This document shows, in pieces, positions 23,842-33,231 of a stretch of 34,634 nt of DNA. The stretch is from Myxococcaceae bacterium. Lineage in GTDB: Bacteria; Myxococcota; Myxococcia; Myxococcales; Myxococcaceae. The translations under genes were made by a program, and so were the position numbers. The stretch covers positions 1-34,634 of the forward strand of contig JAFGNZ010000055.1 of assembly GCA_016926755.1 (NCBI GenBank), given 5' to 3'. How positions within the stretch are numbered: the stretch's first letter is position 1; each line of letters starts with the position of its first letter. The notes beneath the pieces were generated by a model. The model was not told the origin of the DNA. It saw only the letters and a list, made by a program, of their open reading frames with translations, and ran no database searches.

Positions 23842-24420
23842 TCAAGGCAGGGCTTGGATGGCGTGGAGCCGGAGCGGTTGCCCCTCCGCCTCGGGGTACC
23901 CCAGCTCAAGCACGAAGCCCTCCTCACCCAGACGGCGCGAGGCGAGCTGGTCACACAGCTCCGTGGAATCACACTCGAGGTGCTCCGTCTGTTGCAGCAG
24001 GAACCCGCTGCCTTCACGCACGAGCATGTTCTCGGTGTAGTGGCCAGGAGGTGCCTGCCGGAACTGCATCGTGAAGTGGGCGCCAGCCTCTACCGGATGG
24101 GTCTCCAGGACGCGGAGGAAGGTGAAGCGCACACCCGGATCATCCTGCAGGCTCGTGCTGTACTTCTCCACCTCGAGCTCAACGCGCTGCTCCACGCCCC
24201 ACTTGAAGGTGAAGCCTTCATCCTTGAACGCGTCGGGCGTGAAGTGATCGATATTCAGCTTGTCGTCGGTCCGCTCCTCGCGCGCCCGCATGGCCAGCGA
24301 GACGCTGCACTCGACGCAGGTGTAGCCCGGCTCCAGATACGGAGCGATCTGGTAGGTGCGCACCTCGCCCCCACATCCGACCCACACCAGTACTCCCAGC
24401 AGAAAACCCTTTCGCAGCAC
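23842..24420 (-). CDS. Small lipoprotein with CxxC, unrecognised
   Basis: A 192-residue protein starting at GTG 24420, chosen because a ribosome site AAGGGGGT lies 8 bases upstream and a hydrophobic segment follows immediately. LGVLVWVGC ends in Cys16, a non-canonical lipobox (Trp at -3). A CVEC motif lies at 35-38, in GYTCVECSVS. The remainder is a mixed alpha/beta sequence with repeated VRFTFLR and FTMQFRQAPPG strands, plus two more cysteines late in the chain. The CxxC may be a metal or redox site, but no thioredoxin context is seen. It is a probable lipoprotein; family unknown. Confidence 0.7.
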   Translation of the reverse strand: MLRKGFLLGVLVWVGCGGEVRTYQIAPYLEPGYTCVECSVSLAMRAREERTDDKLNIDHFTPDAFKDEGFTFKWGVEQRVELEVEKYSTSLQDDPGVRFTFLRVLETHPVEAGAHFTMQFRQAPPGHYTENMLVREGSGFLLQQTEHLECDSTELCDQLASRRLGEEGFVLELGYPEAEGQPLRLHAIQALP

Positions 24421-24601
24421 GCCAATACCCCCTTGAGAGTCGATCCGGCCGCGTGTCCTGGCCCGGAATCCCGGGAGGCCGCGGCCTGGGCTCGTGGAAG
24501 CACGCCGCGTGCCGGGGGTCGGCACTCCGCTCTGCCCGCGCGCTGGGGCTGGGCTGTCTGGACAGCAGGGCCCGCGGGGCGCCCAGGAATCCATGGCGCC
24601 C

Positions 24602-24615
24602 TGACACGGCTGTCA
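24602..24615. terminator. Small hairpin in intergenic gap
   Basis: TGACA pairs with TGTCA around a four-base loop CGGC. It sits beside the larger stem at 24624-24656 in the gap between two minus-strand lipoprotein genes and may aid termination. It could equally be chance. Confidence 0.35.
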
Positions 24616-24623
24616 TGCGAAGG

Positions 24624-24656
24624 ACGCCAGGCACCCGTGTCGAGGCTGCCTGGCGT
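24624..24656 (-). terminator. Strong stem-loop after the alpha/beta-hydrolase lipoprotein gene
   Basis: ACGCCAGGCA and TGCCTGGCGT form a perfect 10-bp stem with a 13-base loop, 6 bp after the stop codon of the gene ending at 24663. No T-tract follows in the minus direction, so it may be a weak or factor-assisted terminator. Confidence 0.5.
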
Positions 24657-24662
24657 TGGGTG

Positions 24663-25784
24663 TTAGAGGAAGCCGTCGAGCCACGTCAGCTGGGCGTCCA
24701 CCGTCTCCGCGATCACTCTCGGCTGATCCGAGGAGGAGGGCTCCGTGTACGGATTGCCAATCTCCTTGTGCTTCCACCGGACCCAGTTCTGCTTGTACCA
24801 GCCCCAGTCGAGGTTGGAGCCCGTCTTCGGCGGTGAGCTGCCCGAGTACGCCGAGAAGGCGCGGATCCCCGTCAGCGGAGCGACTTCATCGCCTCCCACG
24901 ACGTGGAAGATGTGGAGCAGCGAGCGACGCGGGAACTGCGCCGTCAGGTCCGTGGCCCAGCCGCCATAGGACGTGAGAGAGGGCCTCACCGGGTTGTTGA
25001 TCTTCTCCCCGAAGGTGCCCAGCTCGCCCTGGGAGTACTTGCACACCCCGTCGAAGGAGGACACGTAGATCGAGATCCCGTCGAGGCTCGGGTTGTTGCG
25101 CAAGGCCTGGGCCATGCGCATCACCAGACAGCCCCCTCGCGAGCTCCCCGCCAGGTAGATGACGCGCGTCTCCGGGCGGACCTGCGCCTCGAGCCAGTGC
25201 ACGAAGCCATTGACGATCTGCTGCTTCTTGTCGCTGGCGAAGAGGTGGTCGAAGTTGTTGTCGTTCACCACGGCCATCCACGTGGAGGCCGGAGGCAACC
25301 AGCCCAGGCTGCGCAGCTTCATCCCCAGCGAGCGCCCGTCCAGCGTGACGTTGGAGCAGGTGACGTCGCCGCAGGACGCGTCCCAGTTCGAGGCCTGTCC
25401 TGTCAGCCCGTTGGAGTGGCCGCTGCTGCTCGAGACCTTCTGCCCGGCCGACATCACCACCAGCGCGTTGCGCACGGCCGGCGCATCCACCTCGGCGATG
25501 CGGATGGCATGCAGGTCGCTGTCCGGCGCCCCCGCCGCCCGGAAGGCCTCGAGGCCGGCCGCGGCCCTGTAGCTCCCGGAGGCGTCCTTGTACACGACGC
25601 GCCGGGACGTCACCGTCCGGCTGCTCCCATTCGGGTACGTGAGGGCGGAGGCCACCACACCGTGCGGCTCGCCGGAGCCCTCCTCCAGCTCCTGTCCACC
25701 ACAGCCAGCCAGGGCTCCTCCCAGGAGCCACGTCAGGGCCGCGCTCGAGAGCGCGGTGCGAAGGAGCTTCGGTCTGCCATGCAT
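24663..25784 (-). CDS. Lipoprotein with alpha/beta-hydrolase nucleophile motif
   Basis: A 373-residue protein with a signal peptide ending in a good lipobox LAGC (Cys28). A Gly-Ser-Ser-Arg-Gly motif (residues 213-217) follows a hydrophobic strand (RVIYLAGSSRGG), which is the GxSxG nucleophile elbow of alpha/beta hydrolases. The Asp and His of the triad are plausibly in the DGVCKYS and HIFHVVGGDE regions. Two extra cysteines near 138 and 143 could form a disulfide. It should be an outer-membrane or periplasm-facing esterase, lipase or peptidase; substrate unknown. It lies downstream of rapZ in the same direction, 30 bp away, but it looks functionally separate. Confidence 0.75.
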   Translation of the reverse strand: MHGRPKLLRTALSSAALTWLLGGALAGCGGQELEEGSGEPHGVVASALTYPNGSSRTVTSRRVVYKDASGSYRAAAGLEAFRAAGAPDSDLHAIRIAEVDAPAVRNALVVMSAGQKVSSSSGHSNGLTGQASNWDASCGDVTCSNVTLDGRSLGMKLRSLGWLPPASTWMAVVNDNNFDHLFASDKKQQIVNGFVHWLEAQVRPETRVIYLAGSSRGGCLVMRMAQALRNNPSLDGISIYVSSFDGVCKYSQGELGTFGEKINNPVRPSLTSYGGWATDLTAQFPRRSLLHIFHVVGGDEVAPLTGIRAFSAYSGSSPPKTGSNLDWGWYKQNWVRWKHKEIGNPYTEPSSSDQPRVIAETVDAQLTWLDGFL

Positions 25785-25814
25785 GCGGTGCCTCCGGGGG
25801 ATTGAAACCGGAGG

Positions 25815-26674
25815 CTACTCCTTCTCGATGTCGCGGTCCCAGAGCTGGATGCGGGGGATCGTCTCCTGGAGCCGCCGCGTCAGCTCGGCCGCGATGGCCA
25901 CCGAGCGGTGCTTGCCGCCCGTGCACCCCATGGCCACCGTGAGGTACGCCTTGCCCTCCTTCTGGTAGCGCGGGAACAGGAACCGGCAGAGATCCACCAC
26001 CTTCTCCAGGAACTGCTGCGTCTCCTCCCGCTCCAGCACGTACGCGGCCACCTTCTGGTTCTTCCCCGTCAGCCCCTTCAGCTCCGGCACGAAGTACGGG
26101 TTGGGCAGGAAGCGCACGTCGAACACCAGGTCCGCCTGCGGCGGCACCCCGTGCCGGTAGCCAAAGGACATCACCGACAGCGAGGGCCCCTCCGCCGGCT
26201 CCGGGCTGAAGCGCGCCTGCACCATCCGCTTCAGGTCATGCACGTTCAGCGCGGACGAGTCGATCACCTGATCTGCCAGCTCGCGCAGGTCCCTCAGCTC
26301 CTCGCGCTCGGCCCGGATGCCCTCGGCCACCGTGCCCTGAGGCGCCAGCGGGTGGCGGCGCCGCGTCTCGCTGAAGCGCCGGACGAGGCTGTCGTCGCTG
26401 GCGTCCAGGAAGAGCACGTCCACCTGGTGCCCCGCGCGGCGCACCTCGTCCAGCACCCGCGGCGCGTCCTTGAGGAAGATGCCCTCGCGCACGTCCACCA
26501 CGAGCGCCATCCGCTCGAACTGGCCGCCGCCCGCCAGCTCCGTCAGCTTGGGCAGCAGCAGCACCGGCAGGTTGTCAATGCAGAAGAAGCCCGCATCCTC
26601 CAGCGCCCGGATGGCCGTGGACTTCCCCGACCCCGACATGCCGGTGATGATGACGATCTGCTTGGCGGGGGCGC

Positions 26675-26678
<4 letters not shown>
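25815..26678 (-). CDS. rapZ: RNase adapter protein RapZ
   Basis: A 287-residue P-loop protein (the Enterobacterial RapZ is 284). The Walker A motif GMSGSGKS lies at about residues 13-20, and GFFCIDNLP follows. [25 protein letters not shown] and the C-terminal [16 protein letters not shown] are diagnostic. In enterobacteria RapZ directs RNase E to GlmZ to control glucosamine-6-phosphate synthase; in other bacteria it binds nucleotides or glucosamine-6-phosphate and its role is less clear. The start is GTG, overlapping the hprK stop. The usual neighbour genes of the hprK-rapZ cluster (HPr and EIIA) are not on the downstream side. Confidence 0.97.
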
Positions 26679-27649
<971 letters not shown>

Positions 27650-27699
27650 CGTCAGGAAGTGGATATCACCCGGCGGACCGTTTGAGATGCTTGCTCGAC

Positions 27700-29169
27700 G
27701 TGCCCCTCGCCCCTCCACCCCCTCCTCCGCCTTCCGAGTACCGCCTGGCCCGGGGCCTGCTGCTCATCGCGCTCGCGGTGGGGACCATACTCCGGGTGCG
27801 GCTGGCGCTCACGGATGATGGGCTGTACTGGCCGGATGAGATCTTCCAGAGCCTGGAGCCGGCGCACCGGCTCGTCTTCGGCTACGGGTTCGTCCCCTGG
27901 GAGTTCATCGCCGGGGCGCGCAACTGGGCCCTCCCCGGGCTGGTCGCGGGGCTGATGGGGCTGGCCCGAGCGCTCGGGCTGGACTCGGCGGGCGGCTACC
28001 TGGGCCTCATCCGGGGGTTCTTCGCGCTGCTGGGCACCGCCGCCGCCTGGGGGAGCTACCGGCTCGCCCGCTCGTACGGTGCTCCCCCGCTCGCCGCCGC
28101 CTCGGGGGCGGCCCTGCTGGCCCTGGCCGCCGTTCCCATCTACTTCGCTCCCCGGGCCATGAGCGAGAACGCCTCCGCCCCGGCCGTGGTGCTCGGGCTG
28201 GCGCTGGCGCTGGCGCCCGACGCATCGCGGCGAGCCCTCGTGGGGGGCGCCTCCCTGCTGGGCCTGGCCGTGCTGCTGCGCCTGCAGAACGGCGTCTTCT
28301 GCGTGGGGCTGGTGCTCCTGCTCCTGGCGCGGCGGCAATGGCGGGCGGCGGGAATCTCCCTGGGGGTGCTCGCCGTGTGGGCGGGCCTCTTCGGGCTGCT
28401 GGATCGACTCACCTGGGGCCAGTGGTTCCACTCGGCCTTCGTCTACCTGGACTTCAACCTCCGCCTGCAGATCGGCACCTTCTGGGGCGTCGCGCCCTTC
28501 AGCTACTACGGCCGCGTGCTGTTCGACGGGATGCGCGGCATCACGCTGGTGGTGGGGGTGTTCAGCCTGCTCGCGCTGCGGCGGGCCCCGGGACTGGCGC
28601 TGCTGGTGGCCAGCTTCTTCGTGCTCCACGCGTACCAGCCTCACAAGGAGCTGCGCTTCCTCGTCCCCTCCTTTGCCCTCTTCGCCGCGCTCGCGGGCGT
28701 GGGGATGGGCGAGGCCATGGGCCTGTTGAAGTCGCACCGCCCGCGCGCCGGGCTGGCCCTGGCCGTGGCGGCGGTGGGGGCCGTCTCCGCGGGGCTCTCG
28801 GGGCGCCTCACCTTCGGGGACCTGGGCCACTACGAGGACACGCGGCCCCAGGTCAGCGCCTATGACGACTCGGGTCCCATCAACCGGCTGCTGAGGGTGG
28901 CGGGCCAGCGCGATGATCTCTGCGGGATCAAGATCGAAGGCCCCGTGCACATCGCCTGGACCGGGGGCTACAGCTACCTCCACCGCCGGGTGCCCCTCTA
29001 CTGGCACCAGGGCCCGAGCCGAAGCTCGGGCCTGTTCAACTACGTCATCACCCCCACCGCGGAGGGCACCGGAGGTGGGGTGGTGACCCGGGACAAGGAC
29101 TACGCCCTGCTGCGCCTCCCCCTGCCCTCCTGTGTGAGCCCCCCGGGCTTCAGCTGGCGGCTGCCATAA
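27700..29169 (+). CDS. GT22-like integral-membrane mannosyltransferase
   Basis: A roughly 489-residue polytopic protein resembling the GT22 (ALG9/ALG12/PIG-B) family, which uses a lipid-linked sugar donor. The first lumenal-type loop carries the acidic pair in YWPDEIFQSLEPAHRLVFG and then FVPWEFIAGARNWALPG, typical GT22 sequence. HKELRFLVPSFALF matches the late conserved segment. Around ten membrane helices are predicted from hydrophobicity. The start is uncertain (TTG at 27682 or 27691, or GTG at 27700) because no ribosome site stands out. It is divergent from hprK with only about 50 bp between. It may modify a lipid or cell-surface glycan; the acceptor is unknown. Confidence 0.8.
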   Translation: MPLAPPPPPPPSEYRLARGLLLIALAVGTILRVRLALTDDGLYWPDEIFQSLEPAHRLVFGYGFVPWEFIAGARNWALPGLVAGLMGLARALGLDSAGGYLGLIRGFFALLGTAAAWGSYRLARSYGAPPLAAASGAALLALAAVPIYFAPRAMSENASAPAVVLGLALALAPDASRRALVGGASLLGLAVLLRLQNGVFCVGLVLLLLARRQWRAAGISLGVLAVWAGLFGLLDRLTWGQWFHSAFVYLDFNLRLQIGTFWGVAPFSYYGRVLFDGMRGITLVVGVFSLLALRRAPGLALLVASFFVLHAYQPHKELRFLVPSFALFAALAGVGMGEAMGLLKSHRPRAGLALAVAAVGAVSAGLSGRLTFGDLGHYEDTRPQVSAYDDSGPINRLLRVAGQRDDLCGIKIEGPVHIAWTGGYSYLHRRVPLYWHQGPSRSSGLFNYVITPTAEGTGGGVVTRDKDYALLRLPLPSCVSPPGFSWRLP

Positions 29170-29228
29170 GCCAACGCTTCCCGCGGGAGGCCGTTCCCAG
29201 AAGCGCCCGGGGTTGCTAAGCCCTCCGC

Positions 29229-29573
29229 ATGTCCAACTGCCTCTTCTGCAAGATTCGCGACGGTCAGATCCCCTCCAAGATCGTCTACAAGGACGACCTG
29301 TGCCTGGGCTTCGAGGACATCAACCCCCAGGCGCCCACGCACGTGCTCTTCATCCCGCTCAAGCACATCGCGACGGCGAATGACGTCGCGATGGAGGATC
29401 GGGAGCTGGTGGGGCACCTCTACACCGCGGCCGCCAGGCTGGCCCAGCAGCGGGGCCACGCCGACAAGGGCTACCGCCTGGTGATGAACTGCAATGACGA
29501 CGCCGGCCAGACGGTGTTCCACCTCCACCTGCACCTGATCGCGGGCCGGCCCATGGGGTGGCCACCGGGGTAG
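29229..29573 (+). CDS. HIT-family (HinT-like) purine nucleoside phosphoramidase
   Basis: A 114-residue HIT protein. HLHLHLIAGR carries the His-x-His-x-His catalytic triad, preceded by LVMNCNDDAGQTVFHLHLH. The early CLFCKI contributes the two cysteines typical of HinT homologues. Length and layout agree with HinT, which hydrolyses adenosine phosphoramidates and acyl-adenylates. It stands alone, 59 bp after the glycosyltransferase. Confidence 0.96.
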   Translation: MSNCLFCKIRDGQIPSKIVYKDDLCLGFEDINPQAPTHVLFIPLKHIATANDVAMEDRELVGHLYTAAARLAQQRGHADKGYRLVMNCNDDAGQTVFHLHLHLIAGRPMGWPPG

Positions 29574-29598
29574 GCCCCCGGCGCGAACCACGGCGCCA

Positions 29599-30627
29599 TC
29601 ACATGCCGCACCGGAGCTCCTTCGAGGGCGCTCGCTGGGGCATCCTCGCGCGCACGGCCCCATCCGGGAGGGCCAGCACCCGAGGCTCGTCCGTGGGCAC
29701 TCGGATGTTCCACTCGACCGTGAACGGGCCCCCTGGCGCGCGCCCCTCCACCGTGTAGAGCCCTGGCGCCAGCCGCTCCACGCGGAAGTGCCCCCTGGCG
29801 TCGCTCGTCACCGTCACCCGCTCCTCGGCCGGTGCGTCCGCGCGCGCCTCCTGCTCCCAGCTATTCACATAGGGCGTGAGCGTCAGCTCGGCCTTGGGCA
29901 ACGCCTTCCCCGTGCCCTGCGCCACCGTGCGCCCGGAGAAGGAGGTCGCCCCCCCCAGCCGCAGGTGCACCGGCGTCCGGTTCCCATTCAGTGGGTGGAT
30001 CAGGTTGAGCCACGTCGGCGCGGAGCCCTCCGTCCTCGCCACCACCAGGTAGTTCCCCGGGCGCGCCGGCATCAACAGCCTCCCGTCATTCCCCGTCGCG
30101 CCCGCCGCCGCCACCCGCCATTCCACCCGCCCCGTCTCCGGGCTCCGCCCTCGGCGCCGATAGAGCCGCACCTGCGCGCGCGACGCCGGCCGCTCCCCCT
30201 CCGTCACCCGCAGCTCCAACACCCCGTCCGCCTCGCTGGCCGCCTCCCCCACGGGCAACGTCCTCGCCTCGTCCGTTGGAACAACGGGGGCCACCGGTGC
30301 CTCGCGCGCGGAGGCGGCGGCCTCGGTCAGATCGCGCACTCCGACCTGGCGCGCCGCCCGCTCCACTGCCCGGCCATACAGCGCCAGGGCCACGGCGGCG
30401 GCCACCACGCCCAGCACCCATGCTCTGCTCAAATGCCTTGTGAGCTCCACAACCTTCAAGCTGTCCCTCGCCTCGCGTGGACGCCCCTGGCCAGCGTCCC
30501 GGTCCTGCCCCTCTCCATCCTCATACATACTCGAATCGCTGCCGGACGTTTTGACCAGCAACAAGCTGTCCTGATTGCCGCATTCTTCCGAGGAGGCGCT
30601 GGAGCCTTTGCCTGCCTGCTCGCCCAT
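29599..30627 (-). CDS. Membrane-anchored protein with carboxypeptidase-regulatory-like domains
   Basis: A 342-residue protein of unknown function. One membrane helix lies at about residues 70-88, after a hydrophilic cytoplasmic tail. The C-terminal part (about 130-320) has two Ig-like segments of the kind SGRTVAQGTGKALPKAELTL and HFRVERLAPGLYTVEG. This CarboxypepD_reg-like fold is common in myxobacterial proteins. The start at 30627 is used; ATG at 30528 is possible and there is no clear ribosome site for either. Nothing indicates an enzymatic role. Confidence 0.65.
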   Translation of the reverse strand: MGEQAGKGSSASSEECGNQDSLLLVKTSGSDSSMYEDGEGQDRDAGQGRPREARDSLKVVELTRHLSRAWVLGVVAAAVALALYGRAVERAARQVGVRDLTEAAASAREAPVAPVVPTDEARTLPVGEAASEADGVLELRVTEGERPASRAQVRLYRRRGRSPETGRVEWRVAAAGATGNDGRLLMPARPGNYLVVARTEGSAPTWLNLIHPLNGNRTPVHLRLGGATSFSGRTVAQGTGKALPKAELTLTPYVNSWEQEARADAPAEERVTVTSDARGHFRVERLAPGLYTVEGRAPGGPFTVEWNIRVPTDEPRVLALPDGAVRARMPQRAPSKELRCGM

Positions 30628-30698
30628 CGACCGAGGCGTTTGATAGCTGCGGGGGGCGCAGGTGTTAGCATCCCAACCGCCTCCCCGAATCCCGCTCC

Positions 30699-31466
30699 AT
30701 GCCCTTCACCCCCCAGATGTCGCCCGCGAGTCGACGCGCGTACTCCCTGCTAGCCCTGCTGCTGGCCAGCGTGTCAGGGGCTGTCAACGCGATCAGCTTC
30801 TTCGCGCTCGGCACGCATACGTCTCATATGACGGGCAACCTGGCCAACGTGGGCGAGTTCCTCTCCAACGGCCAGTGGGGTCTGGCCATCTCCGCGGGCC
30901 AGCTCGTCCTGGCCTTCCTCCTCGGGGCGATGACAGCCACCGTGCTGCTCGACGTGGCACGGCACCGCCAGCGGGGGCGGCACGCCTCGGCGCTCCTGGT
31001 GGAGGCGGGGACGCTCGCGGCCGTGGGCCTGTGGTCCTCCACCCACCCGGGGATGAAGGAGCCCACGCTGCTCTGGGGCCTGTCCTACGCCATGGGCCTG
31101 CAGAACGCGCTCGTCACCCGCGTGTCCGGCGCCGTCGTGCGCACCACGCACATCACCGGCGTCATCACCGACATCGGCATCCAGCTGGTGAAGATGATGA
31201 CGTGGGTGCGCGACGGCGCCCGCGGCCACGGCCTCGGCGGCCTGGTGTGGATGCTGCGCAGGCTGCCCAGCGCCGAGCAGTTCGCGCGCACCCGGCTGCA
31301 CCTCGGGCTCGCCACGGCCTTCACCATCGGGTGCACCGCGGGGCCGCTGCTCTTCTTCCGCTTCGGCACCGCCGCCATGGCCATGCCGTGCGGGGTGCTG
31401 CTCCTGCTGCTGGTGCTCGACATGAGCCCGGCCGGAGCCTACGTGCCCGTGACGCCGAGCAGCTGA
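30699..31466 (+). CDS. DUF1275 (YoaK) family membrane protein
   Basis: A 255-residue protein with about six hydrophobic segments. The DUF1275 signature SGAVNAISFFALG and then TSHMTGNLAN is at about residues 25-50, and a second repeat-like GLSYAMGLQNALVTRVSGAVVRTTHITG is at about 128-155. The function of the family is unknown. There is no ribosome site before the ATG. The next gene is convergent, with the stops only 5 bp apart. Confidence 0.92.
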   Translation: MPFTPQMSPASRRAYSLLALLLASVSGAVNAISFFALGTHTSHMTGNLANVGEFLSNGQWGLAISAGQLVLAFLLGAMTATVLLDVARHRQRGRHASALLVEAGTLAAVGLWSSTHPGMKEPTLLWGLSYAMGLQNALVTRVSGAVVRTTHITGVITDIGIQLVKMMTWVRDGARGHGLGGLVWMLRRLPSAEQFARTRLHLGLATAFTIGCTAGPLLFFRFGTAAMAMPCGVLLLLLVLDMSPAGAYVPVTPSS

Positions 31467-31471
31467 GCCCC

Positions 31472-33139
31472 TCAGCGCCGCAGCTCCGTGGCCCCGAACG
31501 GCTGCTCGTGCGCCGGCGCGCGCGGCGGCGCCTGTCCGGCCTCGCGCGCCCTGGCCGCGCGCCGCTCCACCAGCACGTGGCAGAGCGCCGAGGCCAGCGT
31601 GCACGTCACCATCAGCGGCAGGATGATGGCGTAGTTGCCGCTCAGCTCGTACACCATCATCATCCCCGTCAGCGGCCCGCGCGTCATGGCCGCCACGGCG
31701 CCGCCCATGCCCACCATGGCGTAGGCCCCGCTGGGCGCGGTGACGCCGGGCAGCAGCGCGTGCAGCAGCTCGCCGAAGGCCCCGCCCGCCATCGCGCCGA
31801 TGACCGTCACCGGGAAGAACGTCCCGCCCGAGCCGCCCGAGCCCAGCGTCAGCGCGGTGCCCACCAGCTTGAGCACGCACCCCGAGGCGAGCAGCGCCAG
31901 CGAGAGCCCCCTCACCAGCGCGTCGTTGGCGTACTCGTGCCCCGTGCCCCACACCACCGGGTGCGCCAGCGCCAGCAGCCCCACCAGCAGCCCCCCGAGC
32001 CCCGCGCGCAGGTGCAGAGGCTGCCTGCCGAGCCACGCCGACAGCCGCCCGGGGCGCCGGCCCTGGAAGTACGCCTCCACGCCGTGCAGCGCCTGGATGA
32101 ACGCGTAGGCCAGCCCTCCGCACACCAGCCCGAGCACGGTGTAGAAGAGGATCTCCCAGCCGCTCACCATGGTGTACGCCACGCGCTCCAGCATGGCCGC
32201 GCTGCCCATCACGCCGCGGCTCACCATGGTGGCGGTGACGCTGGCGAGGATGATGGGCGAGAAGACGCGGAGCTGGAACTCGCGCAGGAGGATCTCCATG
32301 GCGAAGATGGCGCCGGCCACCGGGGCGTTGAAGGAGGCGGCGATGCCCGCGCCCGCGCCACTGGCCATCAGGATGGACAGCTCCCTCCGGGTGAAGCCCA
32401 GGGTGCGCCCCACCTCGGAGCCAAAGGCCGCGCCGCCGTAGACGATGGGCCCCTCGCGCCCCGCCGAGCCGCCCGTGCCGATGGTGACGGCCGAGGCCGC
32501 CAGCTTGAGCAGCCCATCCCGCACGGGCAGCTGCCCCTCGCGCTCCATCGCCTTCACCACCTCCGGCACCCCGTGGCCGTGCGTCTCCGGCCTGTCCTTC
32601 AGCAGCCGCCCCACCACCGCGCCGCCCAGCATCGGCGCCAGCAGCACGAGGAAGGGGGACAGGTGCCCCAGCTCCCCGCCCGTGCGGTGCGTGCCGGCCA
32701 GCACCGTGTTCACCGCCGCCAGCGCCACCAGTGGGTAGTAGAGCGACAGCGCCCCCAGCACCAGCAGCGCCAGCACCTCGAGGCGGCGCCTCACCACCTC
32801 CCGCCCATCACCGGGCTTGATGAGGCGGGCCAGCCCCAGCGCCGCCAGTCCCAGGGGGACGCCGACGATGATGAACTCGAAGTGCCAGCGCGCACCCGCG
32901 AGCGCCTCGCCCAGCCGCGGGTGCTTCTCGGAGCCCAGGAAGGGAAGGCCGAAGCTCAGCCCGTTGACGAGCGCGATGAGGTTGGCGAAGAGGCCAGCGG
33001 CCAGGCCGCTGTAGACGCCCACCACCGCCCCCGCCACCGGCAGCACCGAGGGGCCGGGCAACTGCAGCCGTTGTATCGCCGCCAGCAACCGCTGCACCGC
33101 GTCCTGTCTCCAGGCGCGGAGCTTCGAGGAGACCGCCAT
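31472..33139 (-). CDS. ClC-family chloride channel or proton-chloride antiporter
   Basis: A 555-residue polytopic protein. The ClC selectivity-filter segments are visible: GTGGSAGREGPIVYGG (GREGP), FNAPVAGAIFAMEI with the gating Glu in the ClC pattern, and LTLGSGGSGGTFFPVTVIGAMAGGAFG. About 12 or more hydrophobic helices fit the ClC fold. The start ATG at 33139 is the best candidate; the N-terminal tail is basic and cytoplasmic. It may help pH or ion balance; whether it is a channel or exchanger cannot be told. Its 3' end is 5 bp from the DUF1275 stop. Confidence 0.96.
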   Translation of the reverse strand: MAVSSKLRAWRQDAVQRLLAAIQRLQLPGPSVLPVAGAVVGVYSGLAAGLFANLIALVNGLSFGLPFLGSEKHPRLGEALAGARWHFEFIIVGVPLGLAALGLARLIKPGDGREVVRRRLEVLALLVLGALSLYYPLVALAAVNTVLAGTHRTGGELGHLSPFLVLLAPMLGGAVVGRLLKDRPETHGHGVPEVVKAMEREGQLPVRDGLLKLAASAVTIGTGGSAGREGPIVYGGAAFGSEVGRTLGFTRRELSILMASGAGAGIAASFNAPVAGAIFAMEILLREFQLRVFSPIILASVTATMVSRGVMGSAAMLERVAYTMVSGWEILFYTVLGLVCGGLAYAFIQALHGVEAYFQGRRPGRLSAWLGRQPLHLRAGLGGLLVGLLALAHPVVWGTGHEYANDALVRGLSLALLASGCVLKLVGTALTLGSGGSGGTFFPVTVIGAMAGGAFGELLHALLPGVTAPSGAYAMVGMGGAVAAMTRGPLTGMMMVYELSGNYAIILPLMVTCTLASALCHVLVERRAARAREAGQAPPRAPAHEQPFGATELRR

Positions 33140-33231
33140 CCCGCGCAGCTTCGCACAGCGGCAAGGCGAGCGCAGTCGCGAAGATGGCGCCAGGGCGAGA
33201 ACTTCTGGCGCTGGAGCTCACGTCCCCCCGC

